This document shows positions 1 through 10,236 of a DNA stretch of 47,887 nucleotides, piece after piece (position 1 is the stretch's first letter; every line of letters starts with the position of its first letter). The DNA comes from Cytophagales bacterium (GTDB lineage: Bacteria > Bacteroidota > Bacteroidia > Cytophagales > 172606-1), in contig JAUJNL010000044.1 of NCBI GenBank assembly GCA_030448185.1, positions 1 through 47,887 of the forward strand, in the 5' to 3' direction. The position numbers and the translations under genes are program-made. A model generated the notes under the pieces. It was not told the DNA's origin. It searched no databases and worked only from the letters and a program-made list of their open reading frames with translations.

Positions 1-13
1 AACACTTGTGTAT

Positions 14-27
14 ACGACATATGTCGT
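14..27. promoter_or_regulatory. 14-bp perfect palindrome near the window edge
   Basis: ACGACATATGTCGT reads the same on both strands and lies just downstream of the sulfatase gene's stop codon. It could be an operator half of a gene outside the window or a chance AT-rich palindrome. Nothing else is seen in positions 1-108. Confidence 0.25.
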
Positions 28-108
28 TTATTTGCCTTATAGTTGCTCCTGGTGAAGTAAAGCTAAAATACGGATATAACTGCTTTTACTGTTTTGTCAG
101 TCTGCCTT

Positions 109-1509
109 TTATTTTACTCCCTCATACCCGCTTAGTAGCTTTTTGCTCAATTGGTCCGCTACTTTCTCCTTTTCCCGCGTCAGGTCATGCCTTTCACCGG
201 GATCGGTTGCAAGGTTAAAGAGCTTATGGCCGGTTCCGTCTTTCTCCATTAGTAGCTTCCAGTCTCCGGAACGGATGGCCAGTTGAGGGCTGACAAATTC
301 TGCCTTACCGGGCTTAGGCAGGTTGGGGTACTCCCAGCAGATATCTTTTTTCCGGGAAAGGGGTTTCCCATAAAAGGCAGCACTTATATCCACTCCGTCC
401 GGCTTTATGGATTGAGGAAGCGGAATCCGGGCTAACTGACAAAGGCTGGGAAACAGGTCAAAAGCAACGCCTACCGTTGTGCTGTCGGTAAGACCGACCG
501 GAAACTTTCTCTTCCAGCTCACCATAAACGGCACCCGGATACCACCTTCGTAAAGGCTCCACTTACGGCCATAAAAATGGGCGGTACTACCAGGCGGGGT
601 CTGTCCGGCTTGATAATACATCGGCCAGTCAGTGGGGCCGTTGTCACTGGTCAGCACCACTAGGGTATTGCCAGCCACTCCCGCGGCTTCCAGCCCGTCC
701 AGTAACCGTCCCAATTGCCGGTCGGTTTCTTCCAGCACCGCAAAAAACTTCTGTTCGTATGGGTTACTGCTCACGGAGGCAAACTTCTCAACCGTTCCGG
801 CTTGAGGCTGGTGCATGTCATGCACGTCTCCGGGCCATAAATTTATATAAAAAGGCTTCTCCTTATTTCTACCAATAAATGCCAAGGCACTGTCTATATA
901 AATCCGGGTCATTTCGTGCTTCTCGGCCCAGATCATTTTTCCCTGACCTAAGGTGGCGCTTTGGTCCGCCAGCTTCAATCCTTTTTCCAGTATCCGGTCG
1001 CCGAGGCCTTCCATATTAACCAAAGACTGATCGAAACCATAGGCTGACGGATGCGGGGCATCTCCCACATCACGGCCGCCCCCCAGATGCCACTTCCCGA
1101 AGTGACCGGTGGCGTAGCCGGCACTTTTCATAACGCGGCCCAGCGAGGGAGCTTTAGGGTCGAGATAGTGAGCCAGCTTGCGGTCGGTGTTTTCTTTCCG
1201 GGAACTCAGGTAGGAAGTAATGTCCCAACGCTGGGGATACTGTCCGGTCATCAGAGCCACCCGCGAAGGGGAACAAACGGGAGAATTGACGTAAAATTGG
1301 GTAAACTTGACGCCACTGGCAGCCAGGCGGTCAAAATTGGGCGTTTTCACTTTGGTATTACCATAGCAACTCAAATCACCATAGCCCATATCATCAATGA
1401 GAATAAAAATGATGTTGGGTTTGGCGTTAATGCTTTGGGCCAAATTATTCTGACAGGTAACAAAGAGGGTAATAAAAAAGACAATCAGATAAAGGAATCT
1501 GCGATTCAT
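109..1509 (-). CDS. Secreted sulfatase (arylsulfatase A-like, FGly type)
   Basis: Likely hydrolyses a sulfate ester in the periplasm or outside the cell. The 466-aa protein starts with a Sec signal peptide (about residues 1-25, ending LAQS). The alkaline-phosphatase-superfamily metal site begins with IDDMGYGD near residue 39. The formylglycine motif C-S-P-S-R is at Cys79, followed by MTGQ, so it is the Cys-type enzyme that needs a formylglycine-generating enzyme, which is not in this window. GKWHLG and TSDNGP supply further conserved active-site residues. Length is normal for the family and the frame is intact. It lies 79 bp downstream of the macroglobulin/plug-like gene on the same strand, as the last gene of the TonB receptor locus. 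The substrate cannot be read from sequence; glycan or aryl sulfates are both possible. Confidence 0.93.
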   Translation of the reverse strand: MNRRFLYLIVFFITLFVTCQNNLAQSINAKPNIIFILIDDMGYGDLSCYGNTKVKTPNFDRLAASGVKFTQFYVNSPVCSPSRVALMTGQYPQRWDITSYLSSRKENTDRKLAHYLDPKAPSLGRVMKSAGYATGHFGKWHLGGGRDVGDAPHPSAYGFDQSLVNMEGLGDRILEKGLKLADQSATLGQGKMIWAEKHEMTRIYIDSALAFIGRNKEKPFYINLWPGDVHDMHQPQAGTVEKFASVSSNPYEQKFFAVLEETDRQLGRLLDGLEAAGVAGNTLVVLTSDNGPTDWPMYYQAGQTPPGSTAHFYGRKWSLYEGGIRVPFMVSWKRKFPVGLTDSTTVGVAFDLFPSLCQLARIPLPQSIKPDGVDISAAFYGKPLSRKKDICWEYPNLPKPGKAEFVSPQLAIRSGDWKLLMEKDGTGHKLFNLATDPGERHDLTREKEKVADQLSKKLLSGYEGVK

Positions 1510-1588
1510 GCAATTCTTTCAGTTTTTGTTTTACAATACCGACAAGTTACCCGCTATTGGCAGTCTTCGCAAAAAGACACTCGGCGCC

Positions 1589-4009
1589 CTATTTAAGCGG
1601 TCTCTTTACCTGTATCAATATTGATTGATTACCCGCTACTCCTTCACTGGTGAGGCCGTTTACAACTACCTTGTATCGCCCCTCCTGGTCGGAGGTAAAA
1701 AAATCCAGGTGTCCTTTACCTTGAGCGTCGACTTGAAGATTTGGCGACCAGTAGAGCAGATTACGGAAATCAGGCAGGCGGCTTTGTACTTGTTCGGAGG
1801 TTTCGTAGCGCGGCGCATAGAATTCCCGGTGCAGTTGCAGCCCTTCATATTCCTGAATCAGCGACCGGGGGTTCACCGCGAAACCGGCCAGATTGCCTTT
1901 ATACGTCTGCAGACTGATCAATCCGTTAAACCGGACCGGTCCCAGGTAATACCGCCGCGTCATTACGTCGATCTGTTTAATCTTCAGGGGATTCAGCGCC
2001 ATTAACTGATCCATATCAAACACGGGTACCCCATCCAGCAAGACCATTGGCTCAGTAAGTATCCTGGAATCGTGGGGACGGTCATATACCATCAGCTCAT
2101 AACCATCCCGGCGTTTACGGGCAAAAGCGCCAATCACATATTCCCGCAATACGTCTTCCATGGTGGTAAACCGGGTAAAATCATCCAGCTGATAGCTATC
2201 ATCCGGCTTTACGTAAAATGCTGAAGTATCCAATACAGGTGTAAAAAACTGATTTCTGATTTGGGGAGCATAAAAATTAATTACCAGAATATCAAGGTTT
2301 CTTTCCCGAAGCGGATCAGCCAGACTGGCAGGAATACGAAGGGCAGGCAATGGGTAAACGGCTACCTGTGCCACAAATGGGTTATCCAGTTCAAACCGGT
2401 AGAGGCTATCTTTTTTCTGATCCGTTTGAACGACTACTTCCTTCGGACCATAAAAATTTTTCATTTCGAAATGAATCCTTCCCAGGGAATCACTTTTAGC
2501 CAGGTACACCCGCAGCGGTTTGCGGGGTCGAAAGGTAGGTAAGGATATTAGGAATTGGTTGGCCCGTTTGGGTATTAATTACTTTTCCCCGGATCATGGG
2601 CCCGCCTGCTTCCGGGATAAAGGCAAAAACAACGGTATCTTTTTGTAGCACTTCCTCCCACTTAAACCGCCGCCAGCCTTGCGTAAGCATAAGATCATCC
2701 AGCGCGGCATCCGTCTGGGCATCTGCGTTCGAAAAGTAGTAGTCCGGCGATTCAATATGGCCCCGCAGATCGGACTGCAGCCAAAGGTAACTCAGTATAT
2801 TGGATGACGCATTGGCTTCCAGGGAGTCCATCCGGAACACGGCTACGGACATATCCGTTAGCTGGGGGTTATTAGTACCATCTTTTACCAGGAAATCCAA
2901 GCGTAACTTTTTCCACGGGTGGCATACTGATCTTTATCCGGATGAATAGTAATGGCAAGTTTTTGCGTCGGTTTCCGGAAATACAGCCGCTCACACACGG
3001 GTTGTTGCTTCTCATTGAACAAGGTAATGTGCGAAATTCCCTCCCCCAGCGCCGTTTTATCGAGCATAAACACTGCCTTATCATCCTGCAGGGCGTGGCT
3101 TTGCGCTACTTTTACCGATTGACGGGTATGAGCCAATAAATACACCCCGGCCCGGCCTGCCCCCGAAAGCCCCGGAGAAACGGTAGCCGTAATTTTCAGC
3201 TGGTTATTGCCGGACTCTTCAAGTTGCATCACGTAGCCGCTCTCATATACTTTAGGCAAGGGGCCGTAACCACCCCCCCCTCCCCGATCCCGCAGACACG
3301 CTCTCGAGTCTACCCCCGCCAGCGCCGTGAATGTAACATGGCCCATGCCAAAGCGTAATGAATCAAAGGTGGTAAGGGTATCACCTCCAGATCCTAATAC
3401 TATCCCCCGTAAATCAATGCCCTTTCCCTGCGTGTCTACGGCCTTGAAAGCTACCTTAGCGGGAATATTGTGCACCAGGTTCCCTCCTTCCGGAAAAAAT
3501 TGAATATCCAGCGAAGCGGAATCTTTTACCAGTGGCAGGCCAAGCCTACGAAACGGATTGACAATCGTAATGGCTTGGTAAAAGAAGTAATCCGGACTGA
3601 AATTGCGCATCCACTGGGTATAGGCCCTTACCGTGTAATTACCGGAAGGAAGGGAGGCTGGTAAAAAGAGCGAACCGTTGCCCCGGCTCTCCTTCAGCGC
3701 CACTTTGCTCTGCAGTACCGGTTTTTGGTCTTTATCCATTACCTCCAGGTACACTACGTTGCTCAGATCTAATGGTTTATGCAAAGAGCCATCTACCTCA
3801 TAGATTTTAAACCACAGCGTCTCACCCGATACATAAAACTGCCGGTCGGTATGCACAAACAGCTTTTCGGTAAGCGCCAGCTGGCTGTACTTTTCAAACT
3901 TCTGGCTTATTGCGTTAAAAGTAGTCTGGCCGTAAAGGGATTGAGACAGCCAGCCCGTGATACAGCACACCCCAATCACTGTCCGTAACAAGGTCATCAC
4001 ATAATTCAT
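1589..4009 (-). CDS. Large secreted protein with MG2-like and TonB-plug-like domains (two frame breaks)
   Basis: About 806 aa when three fragments are joined (4009-2885, 2900-2496, 2509-1589). The N-terminus is a signal peptide ending SLYGQ. Next comes a macroglobulin MG2-like region with the typical FVHTDRQFYVSGETLWFK segment and a second extended region ending SGNYTVRAYTQW. The middle has a carboxypeptidase-regulatory-like strand set (RGKVINTQTGQPIPN). The C-terminal third resembles a TonB receptor plug without a barrel (MVLLDGVPVFDMDQL, then IDVMTRRYYLG). This architecture recurs in Bacteroidota secreted or surface proteins of unknown function. The frame changes near 2890 and near 2500; both joins keep the family-like sequence continuous, so I take them as sequence errors. 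It follows the DUF4249 gene with a 378-bp gap containing a TIR element. Confidence 0.8.
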
Positions 4010-4114
4010 AAGTAGCTGTTAGACAATCGCTGTTAGCTATTCGCTTACTATTGGTCGTTTCAAAAGGAAAAATAGTCTAAACTGATTTTATTCAGGCACT
4101 CAAAACAATTTAAC

Positions 4115-4242
4115 AAACTGCTGGCGCAAGTCTTAGCGAAGCGAGACTTGTGCCGAAAGATGATTGCCAGTCTCTGACTGGCAGGAAGTCGGAGACTTCC
4201 TCTGATCTATGGGCACAAGAAAGATTCTTGCGCCAGTAGTTT
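4115..4242. repeat. 128-bp TIR element with three nested hairpins (MITE- or REP-like)
   Basis: The ends are 16-bp inverted repeats with one mismatch: AAACTGCTGGCGCAAG at 4115-4130 and the complement of AAACTACTGGCGCAAG at 4227-4242. Inside are a stem CAAGTC/GACTTG (4127-4132 and 4145-4150), a perfect 7-bp hairpin at 4166-4182 (GCCAGTC-TCT-GACTGGC), and another at 4184-4200 (GGAAGTC-GGA-GACTTCC). No open reading frame explains this. It fills the gap between the DUF4249 gene and the macroglobulin-like gene; the rest of 4010-4387 shows no gene. A 15-bp match to one end occurs at 9789-9803. Confidence 0.75.
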
Positions 4243-4387
4243 AGGTTTTTGGAATGAATGGAAGCTAAGGTCGTAAAATGAATCTTTTCAAATGTCTCCA
4301 AGAACCGCTTTAACTACAAGTGTTGGTCTGTCAATACTTTATAAATACATTAACTAATCGGCACATCAGTACATCAACCCAGCCTCC

Positions 4388-5530
4388 TCATTTCCAGAAT
4401 GTCGGCCTGATGTTGGTTCCGGCGGTACGGCAGTCCATGCAAGCGGCAGAGGATTTCGTATAGCCAATGGGCATCATAGGGCCGTTCGTTGACATTACTT
4501 CACCCACGAAAAAGTAGCTGTAATTACCGCTTTTTGGTAAGTCTCCCTTAAGCACCGTATCAATGGCGCAAGATTCATATCCGGTAAAACGCCTCCATTT
4601 GGGCAACTCGTTGCGGCTGATAAAGATGCGCTGCTCCGTTACGGAATGGGCACTGAAAAAACCAAACACCTTTTCCTCCGGCGCATTTACGCACGTGATA
4701 TTGCTTGATAATTGGGAAGGTAATGGGTCAAACAGGGTTCCGATGTTTTCGGTGTTCTTACGCAGGTTTTCCCAGTATTGGTAGGCCTCTTTGGTCAGGG
4801 CGTATTGCCGGACCAGAATACTGTATTTAATACTGTGCTTAACTGATTCTATCGGAATAAATTCAATCGGATATTTATAAATAATGTCCTCACTGAGCCG
4901 GACGGAAGAACCGATATAAATATTCTTGGAAGCCGTAGTCGTCCAGCACCGGTACAGATTATCGGTAATTTGGTTGGAAGTTCCATTCTTATATTCAATT
5001 GTGGCTGGATAGGGAACGGTATATTCCCAGGTCTCCTCAAAATCCCAACGGTAATACAAAGTATTATTGCCCGGGTCGTGGGTGTTGACGTACACGTGCA
5101 CGCCGTCATTCAGGGCCTCCCACGAAATGGCATCAATGGCCGGAGTGGGTTTTACGGGTACCAGTTCCGACGGGTACTCTTTGCCGCCGGTCGTTTTGAT
5201 CCGGAGGCGGTATTTTTCTCCGCTTACCGCCCGAAAACCGGGAAGTACGTATTCACCGTTGCCTCTTTCGGTAAGGGCGAACTGGCTGCCCCGTTCGCCT
5301 TCAATTGTTACCCTGGCTTTAAGTTCACTGGCTGGTTTGCCGGTTTCGTCAAGCTGCTGGGTACGCGACAGGCGGATCACCGTTGGCCCGCCCCCCGTAT
5401 TCAGGAAGCCCTCCACCACCAGGTGACTGTTTTCCTGCTCAATGACCGGGGGCTGATAGGGTTCCACGCAGCTGCCCAGTATCAGTAAGCAAAGGCCAAT
5501 CAGATAGGTAAAGTAACGCAAGATTTTCAT
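4388..5530 (-). CDS. DUF4249 domain outer-membrane lipoprotein
   Basis: 380 aa with a lipoprotein signal peptide: a hydrophobic stretch followed by LILGSC, so Cys21 is the probable lipid anchor. The following VEPYQPP..NSHLVVEGFLNTGGGPTVIRLSRTQ is characteristic of DUF4249 proteins, which are typically encoded next to a TonB-dependent receptor in Bacteroidota. The family function is unproven; an accessory surface lipoprotein for the receptor is the usual inference. The reading frame is intact and length is normal. It lies downstream of the receptor gene with a 184-bp gap that holds two strong hairpins, so its expression may be uncoupled from the receptor. Confidence 0.88.
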   Translation of the reverse strand: MKILRYFTYLIGLCLLILGSCVEPYQPPVIEQENSHLVVEGFLNTGGGPTVIRLSRTQQLDETGKPASELKARVTIEGERGSQFALTERGNGEYVLPGFRAVSGEKYRLRIKTTGGKEYPSELVPVKPTPAIDAISWEALNDGVHVYVNTHDPGNNTLYYRWDFEETWEYTVPYPATIEYKNGTSNQITDNLYRCWTTTASKNIYIGSSVRLSEDIIYKYPIEFIPIESVKHSIKYSILVRQYALTKEAYQYWENLRKNTENIGTLFDPLPSQLSSNITCVNAPEEKVFGFFSAHSVTEQRIFISRNELPKWRRFTGYESCAIDTVLKGDLPKSGNYSYFFVGEVMSTNGPMMPIGYTKSSAACMDCRTAGTNIRPTFWK

Positions 5531-5583
5531 CCGGAATAGATAAGTAGATGTGCAAATTAAGTTATGTGTCCATTTGCTAAAGG

Positions 5584-5643
5584 ATTGCTGGTGATAACAC
5601 CAGCAATGGCGTATTTGCCGTCGTTGATGTTATCACCAACGAC
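5584..5643. promoter_or_regulatory. Two linked hairpins between TonB receptor and DUF4249 genes
   Basis: A perfect 10-bp stem with a 4-nt loop (ATTGCTGGTG at 5584-5593, loop ATAA, CACCAGCAAT at 5598-5607) is followed by a 7-bp stem (GTCGTTG 5620-5626, CAACGAC 5637-5643). In addition GGTGATAACA (5590-5599) is the complement of TGTTATCACC (5628-5637), so the two hairpins can refold into one alternative stem. There is no T-tract, so it is not a standard terminator. An mRNA processing or stability element is an inference. Confidence 0.5.
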
Positions 5644-5714
5644 TTTTCGAAAAATGTCCGCTGATCAGAAAATCTACTATTCATCATTGCTCATGGCTTG
5701 GTATCTACTGGTAT

Positions 5715-8496
5715 TTAGAATTTAAAATTATAGGTGATGGTCGGAATCGGCTGCCCGAAGATGGAAAGCTTATAGCCTTTAATCGCCCCGCCTTCGGCCT
5801 TGAAGTAAACTGAATAAGGGTTTTTGCGCCCCGTCAGGTTATACACGGCAATCGTCCAGGAACTGTGCGCCAGCTTCCGGATCTTGTGGTTGCCCTCAAT
5901 ATTCATCGAAAAATCAGCCCGGTAATAATCCGGGATGCGGTATTGATTTCTTTCCGTGTAATACACCCGTTTGGAGTCGGCCAGGTCAAACTTACCCAGG
6001 GGCAGCGTAATCGGACGGCCCGTGCTGTAGGTAAAATTCAGGGAGAAATTAAACCGCTTATTCACCCGGTAGTTACCGATAAAGGTAAAATCATGGGGCT
6101 TATCATAGTTACTTGGATAGTACTTGCCCTGATTGATAATTTCGTTGCTGATGGGGTCCTGTACCCGTAACAAGGTGCGGGAATAAGTGTAACTGATCCA
6201 GCCATTGACGCGGCCGGTTAGTTTTTTTACCATTAGCTCCACCCCATAAGCCTTGCCTTCCGTATTGATCACGTCCGTTTCAATGGTGTGGTTCAGCAGC
6301 AATTGGGCGCCGCTTTTGTAGTCGAGGTAGTGCTGGATATCCTTATAATAGGCTTCCACGGAAGTTTCAATGGTATTAGCCTTGAAATTCCGGTACAACC
6401 CTACTGAGTACTGGTCGCCGACTGCGGCCTGATATGCGGATCACCAGTTTCCAGATATCGGTGGGTGACATAGCCGTGGTATTGGACAGCATGTGAATGT
6501 ACTGCCGCATTTTGTTGTAGCTTGCCTTGACCGAACTGTTTTCCGTTAAGGTGAACCGCGCCGAAAACCGGTACTCGGGTCCCTGATACGTATTGACTAC
6601 TTTGCCGGAACGGTAAGTTACGGTATCCTGGATATTACCTTCCTCCCGGGATAGACCGATTGGGTAGCGGTACACGTCTTTCGGTCCCAGGTAGTTATAC
6701 AAGGAATACCTTAGGCCGAACTGCAGCGAAAAACGCGGCGAAATATCAAACCGGTCACCCACGTAAATGGCGCTTTCCAGAGCCTGTTCGCCGGCTACTA
6801 CATCGGGACTGACCTTGGATTCGCCGCCCAGCGGCTGATAACTACCCGGGAACAGCTTATACAAAATGGAGCTTATACCGAAATCAATGGTGTGCTTGCT
6901 GGTAGGATAATAGTTGAAATCCGCCTTGAATTGCGACTGGTTAATGTCAAATTTGAGCCGGAACGCATTGACTTCGTTGTATTCGCTGGTCACCGAATAC
7001 TGATAGCGGCTGAAGCTTCCCGTGAGTACGGTGTATAACTTATTATTAAAGATGTATTTCCACTTCAAGGAAGCATTCTGATTGCTGTATCCGAACACGG
7101 TATCATTCTGGAGCCGGAAACGGTCCTGACTGAAATAGCCCGTCAGGTACAGGCTGCTTTTATCATTGAAATCGTGGCTGATATGGGCGTTGATGTCGTA
7201 GAAGGAAGCCCGGCTGTTTTTAAACGTTTTATTGGGCAATTGCCGCAGCAGCCAGTCAGAATAAGTGCTCCGTCCCCCGATCAGAAAGGAAGTTTTGTCC
7301 TTGATGATAGGACCTTCCAGGGTAAGGCGTCCGGTGATAAGCCCAATGCCGCCGGTGCCGCTAAACTTCTTTTTATTCCCGTCCCGCGTGGTAATATCTA
7401 ATACTGAGGATAAACGCCCCCCAAACCGGGAGGGAATGCCGCTTTTGTACAGTTCTACATTTTTGACCACGTCCGGATTGAAAGCCGAGAAAAAGCCAAA
7501 CAGGTGCGAAGCGTTATAGATGGTTGCGTCATTAAAGAGAATCAGGTTCTGGTCGGTGGCGCCGCCGCGCACATTAAGTCCCGTCGAACTCTCCCCTACC
7601 GATTTTACGCCCGGAAGGGTGAGTACCACTTTCAGAATATCGGCTTCCCCGAACACGGTAGGTACCTGCCGGATGGTTTTAATATCCAACCGTTCCACCC
7701 CCATCTGCAAACTGGAAACGTTGCGGTCTTTTTCTGATTCAATTACTACCTCCCGCAATGGAATCACATCGTCCTCCAATTCAATATCCAGCTTGCCGTC
7801 CGAATACAGCACCAGCAACCGTTTGGAGTCTTTCATCCCGATACTCTTGATCTTCAGCTCATGGCGGCCCCTAGGCAAGGTAATTGAGTAAAAGCCGAAC
7901 TGGTCCGTAGATACGCCGATTCGGGGATTTTCAATATAGACTACCGCCCCCACTACGGGTTCACCGGAAGCCATGTTCCGGATGTGACCCGCCAGGTTGG
8001 CATTGCCGGCCTTTATTTCGGCGGTCTTATTGCCAACTTCGTAGAGTTTATTTTCGGCTGAAATCGTTTCTTTTGCCTTTTCCTCCTGCCCCAGATAACC
8101 AGCCAGGGCCTCATCTCCCCCGTTTGCACCTTCGCCCCCCTCCTCAAAAAAGCCAATCGGTAAGTCGGTCTGGATGACTCTTCCGGCGCTGATAAACACC
8201 CTTTGTTTGGCGTCAATGGCGAAGAAAAAAGCTGATCCCCGGAATATTTCCTGCAACACGGACCGTAAAGGTTGATTGGAAGCTTTCACCCGCACCGTAA
8301 CACTATCCGTTTGCCGGGGATTGTAAAAGAAATGGTAAGCCGTCTGTGCCTCTACTTCCCGGACAAACTGGCTGAAGGGAATGCCCTCAAATTGCCCACT
8401 GATCCGGGTGGTATCCGTGGATTGTCCCCAGGTCAAAGCCCCGGAAAATAGCAGACAGCCGATAAATAATACGCAGCGGTAAATATTGTGCCTCAT
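5715..8496 (-). CDS. TonB-dependent outer-membrane receptor with STN domain (one frame break)
   Basis: About 925 aa when 8496-6376 and 6398-5715 are joined. The N-terminal signal peptide ends TWGQS. It is followed by an STN-like domain (roughly residues 40-100), a carboxypeptidase-regulatory-like beta domain (LAGHIRNMASGEPVVGAVVYIENP), a plug domain with LNVRGGATDQNLILFND and GRLSSVLDI, then a beta-barrel ending in NFKF with a C-terminal aromatic residue. An STN domain in such receptors often means transcriptional signalling through an anti-sigma factor, but none is seen nearby. It should import a ligand across the outer membrane using TonB energy. The frame shifts near 6410 between ..SPTDIWKL and GLYRNFKANTIE; probably an indel error. 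It heads the minus-strand locus with DUF4249, macroglobulin-like and sulfatase genes. Confidence 0.9.
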
Positions 8497-8612
8497 TAAT
8501 TGTTTAATTACCCGTAAGTAATGGGACTGAATTAACTATAAAATCAGACATAGACAACCTCCTGACAATAAGTTATTTACTAACGCAATGGCACCTAATC
8601 TCATTAGTACCA

Positions 8613-9347
8613 CTACTTACGTAATTGGTCGTAGTGGATGGCCAAGGTAATAATGGCTTCTTCGCGGCTTTTACGGAAGCGAATCTTCGCTCACGCAGGT
8701 GTCTGCCTAGTTCCTTTTTGTGGTCTTCAAACAGCTTCATCACACTCCCCTTGCTTTTCACGGCGTGATAGCTTCCTCCTTCCAGAGGAGGTAGTAATCC
8801 TTTGGATAAAATTGCGGGTAAGCGTAGTCTGGACAATTTCCTCATTGATGATTTTGACCCTTTTAGCAAATACTTTTACCCGGCCATTGTAGAGCTGGTC
8901 GTAAAAGCCGGAACGAATGGTATTTTCGCGGGAGGAGTCGGCCACCAGCCACACAAAGGTATGACGGAGGAAATGAAACTCCCTTACTTTTTCGCCAATC
9001 AAGATGATCCGGTCGGCGCTGTTATAGTGCTCAATCACCAGCTGATCCTTGACCAGATCGTATAACATGGGTACCTGCGTATACAAAACCCCGTCATACC
9101 GTACCGAGCCTTCTTCCATATAGTCCGTCTCAAAAAACTGGTGCCCCTCAATATGAGCATCGTACTCCACGTATTCCCAGCCGTTGTACAGGTGAGACTG
9201 GGCGCCGGTAGTCTGCTGGTAGAGGGCAAAGGCCTGCGCAATACTGTTTTGTAGCCGAAGGGAGTCTGGCAAGGCAGAGGTGGCAGTCTGTCCGGTAAGG
9301 GTCTGAACGAATACAAACCAGACCGCGAAAATGCTAATCAGTCGCAT
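8613..9347 (-). CDS. Secreted hypothetical protein (two frame breaks)
   Basis: Roughly 244 aa once three frames are joined: 9347 to about 8780, then a frame carrying GGSYHAVKSKGSVMKLFEDHKKELGRHLRE, then a frame ending KSREEAIITLAIHYDQLRK at the TAG at 8613-8615. The N-terminus is a signal peptide (LTGQT cleavage region). The body is beta-rich with conserved-looking YDGVLYTQVPMLYDLVKDQL and GFYDQLYNG segments. I recognise it only as a type of secreted hypothetical protein common in Cytophagales; no function is assigned. It lies directly upstream of the TonB receptor gene on the same strand, about 115 bp away, so it may be co-transcribed. Breaks near 8780 and 8680 look like indel errors because the joined tail is protein-like. 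Confidence 0.65.
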
Positions 9348-9362
9348 GAGAGTAAAAGAAAT

Positions 9363-9650
9363 TTATACCCTGAATGAACAACGTTCCATAAACACTGCAT
9401 TTCTGGCTTTGGCATCTACTTCTTCCAGGTTTCCCTCCGGAAATTCCCAGACGGTATACGTTACGCCAATCTGACTGCTGCATTGGGTACAAACTTTGGA
9501 TAAAGAAGCCTCATGGCCCGTACGTCCAACCGGTTGACTTTCATTCGGCGGGACTTCCGAAAAATCGAGCTCCACGGATGAAATATGGTTGATGGTCTGG
9601 CAATTGAGACATTTAAGGCGGGTGGAACCCGATGTTGATACAACTCCCAT
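9363..9650 (-). CDS. Small double-CxxC zinc-ribbon-like protein
   Basis: 95 aa with no signal peptide. Two CxxC pairs (CLNC near residue 15 and CTQC near residue 56) are spaced like a four-cysteine zinc ribbon. The C-terminal part reads YTVWEFPEGNLEEVDAKAR. The family is unknown to me; a cytoplasmic structural zinc site is the only inference made. It ends 16 bp upstream of the start of the secreted hypothetical gene on the same strand, suggesting a short operon. Confidence 0.6.
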   Translation of the reverse strand: MGVVSTSGSTRLKCLNCQTINHISSVELDFSEVPPNESQPVGRTGHEASLSKVCTQCSSQIGVTYTVWEFPEGNLEEVDAKARNAVFMERCSFRV

Positions 9651-10236
9651 AATGATAAGGTCTGATTAAGCTTGCCTAAATATATTCAGTTGCCAAATAC
9701 CAAATGCTTACTTTTCAAATATACACGAATCACTTTGAAATGCGCCGTCCCTATTAATGCCCCGGTTATTCTAGCTGTGTTCTCCGGATACTGGCGCAAG
9801 AATTTACTCAATTATACTCAACGTCGGCCTTCTCCGGGATTAAAAATGCCGGTAAGCGGCCAAATTCTTCGAGGCAGTAGGGTTAACTGCCCATAGTACC
9901 GTTTTTTCGTAAAATTATCTTATAAATAGTGGTTTTAATACGCTTTTACTCGGTATAGCCCTTTGAATATTTTGTATCTATTACTGATCACTCCGGTAAC
10001 TAAAACACTGCGGCGAAAAGCTGAATCAAGGTCCAAATCAGGTGATTCCCCAATCCGCTCATAGTCAATGGGGCGGCTCGTTCACTGTCATTTCGTTCAC
10101 CACAATTAACGGCTTTTTTGTTATATAACCCGTTCCGCTTTTTGCTGGAGAGCGGGGGTTACACTTCTGATGGTTGGGTATTAAACGGTAAGATAAAAGA
10201 TGGTAGACACGAGACGTAAGACCTATTTCTGAAAAT
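9651..10236. other. 586-bp gene-free stretch with a half TIR copy
   Basis: No credible gene in six frames; the open frames here lack family features. The stretch contains TACTGGCGCAAGAAT at 9789-9803, a 15-bp match to the right end of the element at 4115-4242, without a partner inverted end nearby. The rest is AT-rich and probably carries promoters for the flanking divergent genes, which I cannot place with confidence. Confidence 0.5.

Noticed and set aside
1051..1596. 181-aa plus-strand ORF
   Set aside because: Antisense to the sulfatase, whose active-site motifs lie in this stretch.
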